DNA from: an uncultured Opitutia bacterium
GTDB lineage: Bacteria; Verrucomicrobiota; Verrucomicrobiia; Opitutales; Opitutaceae
Length of the DNA stretch: 64,000 nt
Direction: 5' to 3'
NCBI GenBank assembly: GCA_903827245.1
Contig: CAIKHO010000074.1
Span: 186,001-250,000, forward strand
Positions within the stretch are counted from its first letter, which is position 1, and each line of letters opens with the position of its first letter. Below, one piece after another: positions 10,097 through 18,807 of the stretch. Under the pieces are notes generated by a model. That model saw nothing but the letters and a program-made list of their open reading frames with translations. It was not told the DNA's origin and ran no database searches. The position numbers and the translations under genes were made by a program.

Positions 10097-10342
10097 ATAA
10101 ATTTTGTAGATACCTACGCCCCAAAGTTTTTCGACGATCGGCTGATGACACTCACGCTGCCGTCCGCGACCGTCATCAATTCCGGTGTCTCATGGGATGG
10201 GCAGAAATGGCACCTGCGGTTGAACGTCTTCAACGCCGGAGACGCGAAATATTTCCGGCCACGAAATCGCGACTTCGATCCGGAACGCGTTTCGGCCATG
10301 CCCGGACGCCGCTGGGAGCTGACGGTCAAAACCGACCTCTAA
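10097..10342 (+). pseudogene. TonB-dependent receptor, C-terminal remnant
   Basis: An open frame of 81 codons after a stop at 10094-10096, ending with TAA at 10340-10342. Its translation reads like the last strands of a TonB-dependent outer-membrane barrel: FFDDRLMTLTLPS, then GVSWDGQKWHLRLNVFN, then AKYFRPR, then VSAMPGRRWELTVKTDL, the terminal strand and C-terminus usual for these receptors. Nothing upstream encodes the plug or the rest of the barrel (normally 700-1000 residues); the LysR gene is there instead. I read it as the stump left by a deletion. The internal ATG at 10145 could start a 65-residue peptide, but no function is likely. Confidence 0.72.
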
Positions 10343-10481
10343 TCGTACCCAAGCCGCGGACCGCCCTCCTCCCGTTTGCCGACGTTTTTCCGCCGTCGCA
10401 AGGCATCCGATCACACACCTGCCGGCATCAGCCCATGGTTTCGCTCAAAGAGCCCAACACTCAATTCCTTCCTCTCCTGCA

Positions 10482-12092
10482 ATGAAATCTCCCTGCCGCC
10501 TCCTTTTCGTCCTCGCCGGTTTCTTCGCCCTGGCCTTCACGCCTGCCCGGGCCGCCTCGTTCGATCTTTCCACCGCCACCATCAAGGACATCAACGACGC
10601 CATCGATGCCGGCGCCTTGTCGTCCGAACAACTCGTGCAGCTTTACCTGAACCGGATCGCCGCCTACGATCAGGCCGGGCCGAAGCTGAACACGATCATC
10701 ACTCTCAACCCGAACGCCCTCGCCCTCGCCCGCGAACTCGATGCCGAGCGCAAGGCCAAGGGCCGGCGCAGCCCGCTCCATGGCATCCCGGTTGTCGTCA
10801 AGGACCTGATCAATACCTCCGACATGCAGACCACCGGCGGGTTTATCGCCATGAAAGGTGCCGTCCCGCAGTATGATGCCAACGTGATCAAGCGGCTGCG
10901 GGCCGCAGGCGCGATCATCCTGGCCAAGACGAACATGAGCGACTGGCTCGGCAAATCACGCCCTGACGGCGGCAGTTCGATCGCCGGCCTGGTCCTGAAT
11001 CCCTACGATCTAAGCCGCAACTTCGCCGGATCGAGCAGCGGCACCGGTGCCGGCATCGCCTCCTATCTGGCGACCGTCGGCCTCGGCAGCGAGACCGGGA
11101 CCTCGATCCGCGGCCCGACCACCGATGGCTCGCTGGTCGGGCTCGCCGGCACGGAAGGACTCGTCGGCCGGAGCGGCGCCATGGCCAATTCCTTCACGCA
11201 TGAACGCATCGGGCCCATCGCCCGCAATGTCTACGACCTGGCCGTCACTCTCGACTGCATCGTCGGCATCGACGGCAACGACCTGATCACGGCGCAGGCG
11301 CTGACAAAACTTCCCACTGTTTCCTATACCACCTTTCTGAATCCCCAGGGCCTTAAGGGCGCGCGCATCGGGGTGCTGCGCGATATGTTCCGGCACGGGC
11401 CGGCTCACGCCGAGGGACTGGCCTTGGCCGAGCAGGCGATCTTCGCCCTGCGAAAGGCCGGGGCCGATGTCTATGATCCGGTTTCCGTCGGGCTGAATCT
11501 CGATCGAATCCGCCAGATCAAGGTCAACTATTGGGAAGCCGAAACCATCCTGGACAAATACTTCGTCGATTACGGCCCCAACGTTCCCTTCAAGAGCGTC
11601 AAGGAGATGGTCCGGAAATTTCCCGACCTGGTGAAGCCCGACTTCATCGCGTAAGCCAACTATGCGCCCGGACCCGACCCGGAGTATCAATCCCGGCTGA
11701 AAGCCCGTCGCGTGCTGCGGGAGGCCGTGGTGGCCCTCATGGACAAATTCCAGCTCGATGCCGTGGTTTTTCCATTCAAGACCCTGCCGGCCCAGAAGCT
11801 GTCCGATCGCCGCGACCGGAGCGCTGACTCCGATCCGCTCAATAAAATCGCCCTGAGCGGAGACGAGGTCAGCGAGTCCGACAACTACCTGAGTTCGATG
11901 ACCGGCCTGCCCGGGCTGCTGGTGCCGATGGGTTACATTGCGGATGGCGTGCCGCTCTCGCTGGAATTCCTGGGCCGCCCCTTTTCCGAGCCAACCCTGA
12001 TCAAGCTGGCCAGCGGATTTGAGAGCCAGACCCAACTGCGCAAGTCCCCGCCGACGGTCCCCGGCCTCCCCGGTGAAAAGTTTTCGTATTGA
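10482..12092 (+). pseudogene. Secreted amidase-signature enzyme, copy 1, broken by an in-frame stop
   Basis: Near-duplicate of the next gene (12171-13772). It starts with an apparent signal peptide (LLFVLAGFFALAFTPARAA) and keeps the amidase-signature catalytic segments: PVVVKDLIN (Lys), GSSSGTGAG (cis-Ser) and GSETGTSIR (Ser nucleophile). Codon 391 is TAA (11652-11654), where copy 2 has TAT (Tyr391). The frame then stays open and fully alignable to the proper end at 12092. As written, translation gives a 390-residue protein lacking the last ~145 residues, including conserved SMTGLPGLLVPMGY. The catalytic triad precedes the stop, so residual folding cannot be excluded, but loss of function is more likely. 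A sequencing error is possible. Confidence 0.85.
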
Positions 12093-12170
12093 GCCGGAGG
12101 ACCCGTTCCACCGTTCAGCAGCCATCGATCCCTTAATTTTTTAATCAATAGCATAGCCCGTTTTTCACTC

Positions 12171-13772
12171 ATGAAACTGAACCGCCACCTCGCCATCATT
12201 GTTAGCGTCCTGCTGCTCGCGTGCGCCCGCCCGCTTGCGGCCAAGGACTTTGACCTAGCCACCGCCACGATCGCCGACATCAACGACGCCATCGACGCCG
12301 GGGCGCTGACCTCGGAAAAGCTGGTGCAGTTGTACCTCAACCGCATTGCGGCCTACGACCAGCAGGGGCCCAAGATAAATTCGCTGATCACCGTCAATCC
12401 GAACGCACTGGCCATTGCCCGGGCCCTCGACGAGGAGAGGAAGACAAAGGGCCGCCGCAGTCCCCTGCACGGCATTCCAATCGTCGCCAAGGACCTGATC
12501 AACACTGCCGACATGCAAACTTCCGGTGGCTTCATCGCCATGAAGGGCGCGGTGCCGCAATACGACGCCAATGTGATCAAGCGCCTGCGTGCGGCCGGGG
12601 CCATCATATTTGCCAAGACCAACATGAGCGACTGGCTCGGCAAATCCCGGCCCGATGGCGGCAGCTCCATCGCCGGCCAGGTGATCAATCCTTATGACCT
12701 GACCCGCACCGTCGCACCGTCGAGCAGCGGCGTGGGTGCCTCGATGGCAGCCTATTTCGCCACCGCCGGACTGGGGAGCGAAACCGGCACCTCCATTCGC
12801 AATCCGACCACCGATGGTTCGCTGGTCGGGCTCGCCGGCACCGAGGGGCTGGTGGGCCGGGGCGGCACCATGGGCAATACCTTCACGCACGAGCGCATCG
12901 GTCCGATGTGCCGCAACACCTACGATCTCGCCGTCATGCTTGATTATATCACCGGGATCGACGCCAACGATCTGATCACCGCGCAATCATTGCCCAAGTT
13001 GCCGACCGTTTCCTACACCACTTTCATCAATCCCAAAGGTTTGCATGGCGCACGCCTCGGGGTGCTGCGGGAGATGTTCCGGCAGGGGCCGGCTCACGCC
13101 GAGGGCCTGGCCCTGGCCGAGAAGGCCATCTTTGATCTCCGCAAGTCGGGGGCCGATGTTTATGATCCGGTTTCGGTGGGGATGAACCTCGACCGGGTTC
13201 ACACGATCAAAGTCAACTACTGGGAGCAGACGACAGTCCTGGACAAATACCTGACGGACTTCGGCCCGAACGCACCCTTCCGCAGCATCCGTGAAATGGT
13301 CACGAAATTCCCCGACTTGGTGAAGCCCGACTTCATTGAATATCTCGATCTCAAACCCGGCCCGGATCCCGAGTACCAGTCCCGTCTCAAGGCTCGCGCC
13401 ACCCTGCGGGCCGCTCTGGTTGCCTTGATGGATAAATTTGAGCTCGATGCCCTCGTTTATCCCTACAAGACGCTGCCGGCGGAAAAGCTCACCGGCCGCC
13501 AGACGGACGACGATCCTCTCAATAAAATTGCGCGCGCCGGTGACCGCGTCTCGCCTTCCGACAACTATCTCAGCTCCATGACCGGGTTGCCTGGCATGCT
13601 CGTGCCGATGGGCTATACCAAGGAAGGTGACCCGCTGGCGCTCGAATTCCTCGGCCGGCCCTTCTCCGAGCCGACCTTGATCAAGCTGGTCAGCGGCTTT
13701 GAAAGCGAAACCAAGCATCGCATGCCACCGCCCAATGTTCCCGCCCTTCCGGGCGAGAAATTCTCCTATTAA
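12171..13772 (+). CDS. Secreted amidase-signature-family hydrolase, copy 2
   Basis: A 533-residue amidase-signature enzyme expected to hydrolyse an amide or related bond outside the cytoplasm. An N-terminal signal sequence (about residues 1-24, cleavage near PLAA) precedes the catalytic domain. The Ser-cisSer-Lys triad is visible: Lys107 in PIVAKDLIN, the cis-Ser in APSSSGVGAS (about 185) and Ser208 in GSETGTSIR. It is an intact tandem duplicate of the broken copy 78 bp upstream. Substrate unknown; the nearby LysR gene and TonB-receptor remnant suggest a locus for an imported nitrogenous compound. Family membership is secure, substrate is not. Confidence 0.9.
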   Translation: MKLNRHLAIIVSVLLLACARPLAAKDFDLATATIADINDAIDAGALTSEKLVQLYLNRIAAYDQQGPKINSLITVNPNALAIARALDEERKTKGRRSPLHGIPIVAKDLINTADMQTSGGFIAMKGAVPQYDANVIKRLRAAGAIIFAKTNMSDWLGKSRPDGGSSIAGQVINPYDLTRTVAPSSSGVGASMAAYFATAGLGSETGTSIRNPTTDGSLVGLAGTEGLVGRGGTMGNTFTHERIGPMCRNTYDLAVMLDYITGIDANDLITAQSLPKLPTVSYTTFINPKGLHGARLGVLREMFRQGPAHAEGLALAEKAIFDLRKSGADVYDPVSVGMNLDRVHTIKVNYWEQTTVLDKYLTDFGPNAPFRSIREMVTKFPDLVKPDFIEYLDLKPGPDPEYQSRLKARATLRAALVALMDKFELDALVYPYKTLPAEKLTGRQTDDDPLNKIARAGDRVSPSDNYLSSMTGLPGMLVPMGYTKEGDPLALEFLGRPFSEPTLIKLVSGFESETKHRMPPPNVPALPGEKFSY

Positions 13773-14032
13773 ACGCTCCATCGTTCCGCGCGGACGGATC
13801 CGTTCCGGTTGGGGCGCCGGATGGGCCATGGGTGCACGCAAACGGGATTGCCGCACCCCTGCGCGGATATTTGGCGAAGCCCACATCGGGCTTTTCGAGT
13901 GCGCAATGAAAAGGTTTCATCGCCCCGGTGCTTTACGACCGTGGGCCGTGAGATTAGTTTTGGCTTGTCGAAGCGGCCCAACCCCTCACCCCGGGCCGCG
14001 TCAGCAACGCCAACCCCTGTCTCATTGTTTCC
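13773..14032. other. Intergenic region, nothing recognised
   Basis: About 260 bp between the amidase and the next secreted protein. I find no strong hairpin, no coding frame with natural composition and no member of the palindrome families. Confidence 0.35.
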
Positions 14033-14731
14033 ATGAATACCCTGAAGTTCGCCTTGGCCGCCGGCCTTGCGCTCGTTTTCTCATTCGCTGCCCTTGCGGG
14101 CGTCTCCGCGCCGGCCTCGCTCGAAAATTATTACCTCAACCCCCGGCCGGCCGAGTTGCCCCGCATCATGCGGACCCTTGGCCAGCAGGGCTACTTGGAA
14201 AAGCCCGAACAGGCCGCGATCGCCATCGGCTTTCTCGGTGCCCTCTTCGCGCAAAATCCGGAGCGGGTGGATGGCTGGCTGCTCGAGTTCAACGGCCTCC
14301 CGCCCGCACAGCACCGGCTGGTTGCGGCCGCTCTATGGCAGGCGGGCAACCCCTTGGGCGCGGATATGCTCCGTCATCTCAGTGGGTCTACGCACCCGGC
14401 CAATGACGCGGTGGCGCGACTCGCGGATACCGCCAGCGAGGATATTGCCCATACGCCCGTGCTGTCGCCCTCCTCCATGAACCTGCAGTGGGGCGCCTTC
14501 CTCGCCACCGGCAATGAGCGTTATATCATCAACATTCTTGCCGCCATCGGGACGGACCGGCCCGGTCTTGATTCCGCCGCGCGTTATGCGCTCGCCCAGG
14601 ATGCGGCCGCCCATCCTCGCGTGTTTGAGATCTGCCGCGCACAACTGGACAGGCAGCCCGATGAATCACGGGCCCTCCTCCGTGCCGCGCTCAATGAAGC
14701 AGCAGCCCAGACCGGTCGGCCCAATATCTGA
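14033..14731 (+). CDS. Hypothetical secreted protein, 232 aa
   Basis: Not recognised. The first ~22 residues form a clear signal peptide (FALAAGLALVFSFAALAG). The mature part is largely helical, with repeated Ala/Leu-rich segments such as PEQAAIAIGFLGALF, HRLVAAALWQAGN and LDSAARYALAQDAAAHP, which could form a helical-repeat fold. No catalytic motif is evident. A strong rho-independent terminator follows 25 bp after the stop, so this is the end of a transcript. Confidence 0.75.
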   Translation: MNTLKFALAAGLALVFSFAALAGVSAPASLENYYLNPRPAELPRIMRTLGQQGYLEKPEQAAIAIGFLGALFAQNPERVDGWLLEFNGLPPAQHRLVAAALWQAGNPLGADMLRHLSGSTHPANDAVARLADTASEDIAHTPVLSPSSMNLQWGAFLATGNERYIINILAAIGTDRPGLDSAARYALAQDAAAHPRVFEICRAQLDRQPDESRALLRAALNEAAAQTGRPNI

Positions 14732-14756
14732 AAGAGCCGGCATCCCCAGCCTGCGA

Positions 14757-14790
14757 GGCCGGCCCCGCAAGGGGCCGGCCTTCTTGCTTT
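14757..14790 (+). terminator. Rho-independent terminator
   Basis: A perfect 10-bp GC stem (GGCCGGCCCC / GGGGCCGGCC) with a GCAA loop is followed by TTCTTGCTTT. It sits 25 bp after the stop of the 232-residue secreted protein and is the strongest intrinsic terminator in the window. Confidence 0.85.
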
Positions 14791-14890
14791 ATGAATAGGA
14801 ATCTTGGCCGTCCGGCCGGCTCCAAAAAAATTCATCCCGAAAGCGCCGCCCCGCCGACCCGCATGGCATGGCACGTGCACCTGAAGCGGT

Positions 14891-15463
14891 GTGATCGCCT
14901 CGATCCTGCCGGTTCTGATGTTCAGGATCCCCCGCCTTTATTCGCGGCGGTCGATCTTTCTGGCTCTTTCCACCTGCGCTATTCTGCCCAGGCTTCCGGC
15001 CGTCGAGCCGGCCGTGGCCGAGTTCCGTGATGTTGCCTGGTCCGCTGGCGATAACCCAAGGACCGGTGCCGCCGAAATGACCATTCTGATGCGCGTGGCC
15101 CAATTGCGTCAGGGCCATCCGCTCGCCGGCCTCGTCTGCGTGGGCAACCGTGACGGCGCCTTCCACCCATCCACCGAGGATACGCTTACCCGGGTCGCCC
15201 TCATGGGCGTGCCGATCGTCAAGCTCGCCCTCAGCAGCGCCATGCCCGTCAATCCCGACGATGTCTTCATTGAGGCCGGCATCCTGGCCCCTGCCACCGC
15301 CAAACGTCTGCTTGCCGATTGCTTGGGACGCTTCGGTGCCCCACCGGCCGCCGTCGATCCTTCCCACCCGACGGCGCGCGAGCTCGCCGCGGTTTACGCC
15401 AAGCTTGTGCTCTATCAGTCCGTGTTCGACGCCGCCAATCCCACGCGGCTGGCCAGTCGTTGA
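14891..15463 (+). CDS. Hypothetical secreted protein, asparaginase C-domain-like pattern
   Basis: A 190-residue protein with a hydrophobic N-terminus (about residues 1-37, signal peptide or anchor). The rest resembles, weakly, the C-terminal half of type I/II asparaginases: GLVCVGNRDGAF, then a TRVALMGVPIVKLALS strand, then a G-L-x-P-A-x-A-K-R-L-L helix (AGILAPATAKRLLADCL). The N-terminal catalytic Thr region of asparaginases is absent. It may therefore be a degenerate or repurposed relative. No conserved partner is adjacent. Family assignment is tentative; that it is a real gene is more secure. Confidence 0.62.
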   Translation: MIASILPVLMFRIPRLYSRRSIFLALSTCAILPRLPAVEPAVAEFRDVAWSAGDNPRTGAAEMTILMRVAQLRQGHPLAGLVCVGNRDGAFHPSTEDTLTRVALMGVPIVKLALSSAMPVNPDDVFIEAGILAPATAKRLLADCLGRFGAPPAAVDPSHPTARELAAVYAKLVLYQSVFDAANPTRLASR

Positions 15464-15499
15464 AGACCGCCGTGGGCTGATCGTGGTGAAAACGGAAGA

Positions 15500-15578
15500 T
15501 CGCGGAAACGCGAAGGAGCGGAAGCACGGAAGCGGAGATTGAATTTGCCGGCATTTCCGCCCTTTCGTGTTTCCGCGA
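15500..15578. repeat. Palindromic element, family H (class II)
   Basis: Left arm TCGCGGAAACGCGAAGGAG (from 15500) is answered by the imperfect reverse complement ending TTTCGTGTTTCCGCGA (to 15578), with about 30 bp between. The arms are purine-rich on one strand and lack an internal hairpin. The same sequence type recurs at 24645-24733. Confidence 0.7.
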
Positions 15579-15647
15579 TAATCCCGCTGTCCTCCGCTTC
15601 GTTTGTGTCTTGCCGCCCGGCGCCCGCCGCGGTTCGCTGCTCCTTCC

Positions 15648-16163
15648 ATGAGCACTCCCGCACCCGCTGAAAACGCCATCATCAAAACGTCCTACGGCGA
15701 AATGACCCTCGCCTTCTGGCCCGACGTCGCGCCCAAGACGGTCGAGAACTTCAAGAAGCTCGCGCGGGAGGGCTTCTACGACGGCACGGCCTTCCACCGC
15801 ATCATCAAGGGCTTCATGGTCCAGGGCGGCTGCCCCAACACCAAGGCCGGCAAGCATGGCATCCCCGGCACCGGCGACCCGGGCTACAAGATCAAGGCCG
15901 AGTTCAACGCCAAGTCGCACGTCCGCGGCGTCATCTCCATGGCCCGGGCCTCGAATCCCGACTCCGCCGGCAGCCAGTTCTTCATCTGCCACGGCGATGC
16001 CAAGTTCCTCGACAAGCAGTACACCGCCTTCGGCGAGCTGATCAAGGGCGACGACGTGCTCGAGCGCATCGCCAACGTCCCGACCAAGAGTGAGCGCGGC
16101 GGCGAGAAGAGCACGCCCATCGACCGCGTCGAGCTCGAGAGCGTCAAGATTGTCGCGGCCTGA
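15648..16163 (+). CDS. Peptidyl-prolyl cis-trans isomerase, cyclophilin type
   Basis: A 171-residue cyclophilin that speeds proline isomerisation during folding. Motifs include FHRIIKGFMVQGG (catalytic Arg region), SAGSQFFICHGDAKFLD and YTAFGELIKGDDVLERI. No signal peptide is present once the ATG at 15648 is used (MSTPAPAENAIIK), so it should be cytosolic, like PpiB. The longer open frame from 15603 adds no conserved sequence. It stands alone, with a palindromic element upstream. Confidence 0.93.
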   Translation: MSTPAPAENAIIKTSYGEMTLAFWPDVAPKTVENFKKLAREGFYDGTAFHRIIKGFMVQGGCPNTKAGKHGIPGTGDPGYKIKAEFNAKSHVRGVISMARASNPDSAGSQFFICHGDAKFLDKQYTAFGELIKGDDVLERIANVPTKSERGGEKSTPIDRVELESVKIVAA

Positions 16164-16170
16164 CCGGATT

Positions 16171-16368
16171 TTACGGGGAGTCGGCCTGCGACCGGCTCTC
16201 CCCCGGCTGGGGCGCCGCCGGTCGCGGGCCGGGCGGGGTCGACAACAGCCGGCCCAGGAAGGACGCATCGTCCGGCCGGTGCCGGTAGACACGTTTTGCC
16301 ACGGCGAAGAAGACCCACGCTGCAAGCGGGAAGGAAATCAGGAAAAAGCAGGCGACGGCCTCGACCAT
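16171..16368 (-). CDS. Small single-pass membrane protein, 65 aa
   Basis: Not recognised. One hydrophobic helix (VACFFLISFPLAAWVFFAVA, residues ~5-24) is followed by a basic stop-transfer KRVYRHR and a proline-rich cytoplasmic tail. It converges on the cyclophilin gene with an 8-bp gap. The composition looks like a true small membrane protein, but there is no family or operon support. Confidence 0.5.
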   Translation of the reverse strand: MVEAVACFFLISFPLAAWVFFAVAKRVYRHRPDDASFLGRLLSTPPGPRPAAPQPGESRSQADSP

Positions 16369-16585
16369 GGAGGCCAGACGGTTGTCACGCGTACCGGGTT
16401 GTCAACGGAGCCTGTTTTCCAGAAGCAAAACCGATTGCGGCCAGTAATCCAAAGCGGTCCCTGCCGGGGGCACGGAGGGTGCGCAGCCGGAAAATTTCTC
16501 CCCACGACGTTGCGACGCCACGGTCGGAATAGAATGAGGAAATTACTGAATATTGCTTGAAGATGTGACGAACGTCTGGGGTCAC

Positions 16586-16637
16586 GCGGTGCTTCAGCCC
16601 GCGTCTTTCGCCGCGGGAGTGCGGGCTGAAGCACCGC
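16586..16637. repeat. REPIN-like palindrome, family K
   Basis: Two perfect 17-nt inverted arms (GCGGTGCTTCAGCCCGC / its complement) are separated by 18 bp. Each arm is itself a small hairpin (GTGCGG...CCGCAC on the right arm), and the right arm read on the minus strand begins GTAG, the hallmark tetranucleotide of REP elements. It lies in the 451-bp gap upstream of folA. Confidence 0.75.
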
Positions 16638-16687
16638 ACTACTCCCAGCCTTCGCCGTCTCTGCTTTGGGTCAGGCTCAGTAGTTTG

Positions 16688-16715
16688 CTCTGCGCCTCAG
16701 CGCCTCTGCGCGAAA
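16688..16715. repeat. Half element, family I (class II)
   Basis: The motif CTCTGCGCCTCAGCGCCTCT followed by GCGCGAAA matches one arm of the full elements at 58878-58953 and 59683-59807. No partner arm was found nearby, so it is a single arm. Confidence 0.55.
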
Positions 16716-16819
16716 CCCACCTTGATTCAGATCCTTCTGCGTTCCCCGCGACACCGCGTGAAACCATGGCAGCCGGTTTGGCTTTCAACTTTCGCCGACC
16801 AACCTTCAACTAGCGCCGC

Positions 16820-17341
16820 ATGGCCAAGCTGCTGAACATCATCGTCGCCTGCGCGGAAAACCGCGTGATCGGCCGCGACGGCGGGCAGCCCTGGCGCATC
16901 GCGGACGACATGAAATTCTTCTCCGCCCGGACCGCCGGCCAGATTGTAGTGCTCGGGCGGATCTGTTTCGAGACCTGGCCGGGCGCAGACCATGACGGGC
17001 GCCGGCCAGTGGTCGTCACCCGCAACCGCGCCCTCGCGCGGCCCGGGGTCGCCGTGGCGGAGTCTCTCACCACGGCACTCGCGGTCGCGGAATCGCTGCC
17101 GGGCGACATCTACATCTGCGGGGGCCAGCGCATCTACGAGGAAGCCCTGGCCCTGCCGCAACCGATGCGGCTTTGGCTTACCCTCATCCACGCCGAAATT
17201 CCGGGCGACCGTTATTTTCCCGAATGGCGTCACCTCGCGTGGCGTGAAACCCACCGGCACGAGGGCCAGGATGCGAACTATCGCTACACGTTTCTCACGC
17301 TGGAGCGATTGGAAGATATGCGGTCGCGCGACCGGGAATAG
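16820..17341 (+). CDS. folA: Dihydrofolate reductase
   Basis: NADPH-dependent reduction of dihydrofolate to tetrahydrofolate. The 173-residue protein carries NIIVACAENRVIGRDGGQPW (start of the fold and flexible loop), the substrate-binding Asp in IADDMKFF, LGRICFETWPG, VVVTRN and the C-terminal IYICGGQRIYEEAL. Length is standard. A thymidylate synthase gene, its frequent neighbour, is not adjacent. The 451-bp region upstream contains two repeat units rather than an obvious promoter. Confidence 0.93.
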   Translation: MAKLLNIIVACAENRVIGRDGGQPWRIADDMKFFSARTAGQIVVLGRICFETWPGADHDGRRPVVVTRNRALARPGVAVAESLTTALAVAESLPGDIYICGGQRIYEEALALPQPMRLWLTLIHAEIPGDRYFPEWRHLAWRETHRHEGQDANYRYTFLTLERLEDMRSRDRE

Positions 17342-17358
17342 TCAATGCGCCGCCCGCG

Positions 17359-17943
17359 TCAGCGATGGAAGCGCCCAACCGTGGCCGCCTTCGCCAGGAC
17401 ATGGCCGTCGATCGCCTTGAGCACATCGGCGCGCGTCGCATCCGGTGTGAGCTCGAGCTTGAGATCGAGGGCGTAGAGTTCCCAAGTGTAGTGGTGATAC
17501 GGCCCGGCCGCACCCGCGCCCGGCCCAAGAAAGCCAACCGCGCCGCGGGTGTTCTTCGTCTGAATGGTGCCATCGGGCAGGTTGGCCTCGGCCGGCTGGC
17601 CCTCGGCGAGCTCACGCGCCGTCCCGGGAATGTTGAAGGCCATCCAGTGCAGGATGTCCTCGGACTTCTTCTGCGGCGCTGTGTCCGGATCGTGCATGAT
17701 CAGCACGAAGGTCACCGTGTTCGCGGGAACGTTCGTCCACTCGAGCCTGGGCGAGACCGGCTTGGCCACGGACTGGGTGAACATGGCGGGAATCACCGTG
17801 CCGTCCGCGAACGCGGGCGTCGTCAACGTCAGGCCCGGCGTGGCCGGAGGCCGCGGCGCGGCGGCGGGCGGCGTAGCCGGCTGCTGCGCGAAGACCGCGC
17901 AGGTGCAAAGGATCAATCCGGGGGCGAGGAGTTTGATTTTCAT
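17359..17943 (-). CDS. YbhB/YbcL-type phosphatidylethanolamine-binding-fold protein, secreted
   Basis: A 194-residue protein of the PEBP/Raf-kinase-inhibitor-like fold. A signal peptide (LLAPGLILCTCAVFAQ) and a short Pro/Ala linker lead into LTTPAFADGTVIP, PRLEWTNVPANTVTFVLIMHDPD, HWMAFNIPG and YALDLKLEL, all typical of YbhB/YbcL. The start at 17943 places the signal peptide at the N-terminus; a longer open frame upstream is not supported. Bacterial members have no firm function. It converges on folA with a 17-bp gap. Confidence 0.87.
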   Translation of the reverse strand: MKIKLLAPGLILCTCAVFAQQPATPPAAAPRPPATPGLTLTTPAFADGTVIPAMFTQSVAKPVSPRLEWTNVPANTVTFVLIMHDPDTAPQKKSEDILHWMAFNIPGTARELAEGQPAEANLPDGTIQTKNTRGAVGFLGPGAGAAGPYHHYTWELYALDLKLELTPDATRADVLKAIDGHVLAKAATVGRFHR

Positions 17944-18038
17944 GGGGTCATACTTCGTGGGCGTGACAAAAGCGGGTGACAATCCTTTTCCCTGCCGGAT
18001 CCAGAGCATGTTTTCATTTCCCACTGTTTATTCCAAGT

Positions 18039-18123
18039 TGGAGCAGCGACCTCCCGGCCTGCGCATCGTAGGCCTGGCGAAGGTGGGTCGCCGTCCGAAC
18101 GCGACCGGGAGGTCGCGTCTCCA
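18039..18123. repeat. REPIN-like palindrome, family J
   Basis: Left arm TGGAGCAGCGACCTCCCGG and right arm CCGGGAGGTCGCGTCTCCA are near-perfect inverted copies about 47 bp apart. The arms begin with GGAG read inwards, and the right side contains its own hairpin GCGACC-GGGA-GGTCGC. A related element is at 32418-32472. Confidence 0.72.
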
Positions 18124-18185
18124 GCACAGCAGTTTCGCTGCACTGAAACCACAAAAGAGAAAAATCGCGGGTTTGAAAGCAGGCC

Positions 18186-18707
18186 CTAACGCGCGGCATG
18201 CGCCCGCGCCACCTCGACGTATTTTTCGGCCGAGCGCCGCAGGCCGGCCTGTTCCTCCTCGGTCAGCGGCCGCACGATCTTCGCCGGCGAGCCGTAGACC
18301 ATGGAGCCCGGGGGACATTTGAAATGCTGCGGCACCAGGGAGTTCGCCCCGACCATGCTGCGCGCACCGATCTCGGCGTGATCGAGGACTGTCGCCCCCA
18401 TGCCGATCAGGCATTCGTCGCCGATGGTGCAGGCGTGGATGATCGCCGCGTGGCCGATCGTGCACCAGGCGCCGATCTGCACGCCGGCGTCATCGGCGAG
18501 ATGGACGACCGCGTTGTCCTGGATATTGGTCCCCTCGCCCACCCGGATCGCATTGATGTCGCCGCGCAGCACCGCGCCGTAGAACACACTGCTCTGCGGC
18601 CCGAGGACGACGTCACCGATCACCGTGGCGTTGGCCGCGACGAAAAGGGCGCCGGCAATATCGGGTTTTTTGCCGAGATGCCGGGCAAGGCGTTCGGATG
18701 GGGTCAT
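18186..18707 (-). CDS. Gamma-carbonic-anhydrase-family hexapeptide protein
   Basis: A 173-residue left-handed beta-helix protein of the gamma-carbonic anhydrase/YrdA family. Hexapeptide repeats run from about residue 25 to 130 (VIGDVVLG, SVFYGAVLRGD, IQIGA-like turns). The three metal-ligand histidines are visible in AVVHLADD, TIGHAAIIHACTIGD. Trimeric zinc or iron enzymes of this family may hydrate CO2, but many members are not proven active. It lies about 97 bp after the ABC permease gene on the same strand and might be transcribed with it. Confidence 0.88.
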   Translation of the reverse strand: MTPSERLARHLGKKPDIAGALFVAANATVIGDVVLGPQSSVFYGAVLRGDINAIRVGEGTNIQDNAVVHLADDAGVQIGAWCTIGHAAIIHACTIGDECLIGMGATVLDHAEIGARSMVGANSLVPQHFKCPPGSMVYGSPAKIVRPLTEEEQAGLRRSAEKYVEVARAHAAR

Positions 18708-18711
18708 GTAC

Positions 18712-18807
18712 GAAAATCTTTCCCTTCCTTTTTTATATTTCCCTTCATCTCCATTTCAGGAACTTGACGAAGGAGAACGAGAAAGACGAAAGAGAAAGAT
18801 TCGCTCA
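18712..18807. repeat. Degenerate palindrome, family E (class II)
   Basis: A pyrimidine-rich stretch (AATCTTTCCCTTCC...) faces a purine-rich stretch (GGAGAACGAGAAAGACGAAAG) that resembles the arms of the elements at 32336, 51855 and 57025. Pairing is partial. Confidence 0.45.

Noticed and set aside
13809-14036. 75-codon ORF between amidase and secreted protein
   Set aside because: No ribosome-binding site, Arg/Pro/Ser-rich composition, and it runs into the next gene's start.
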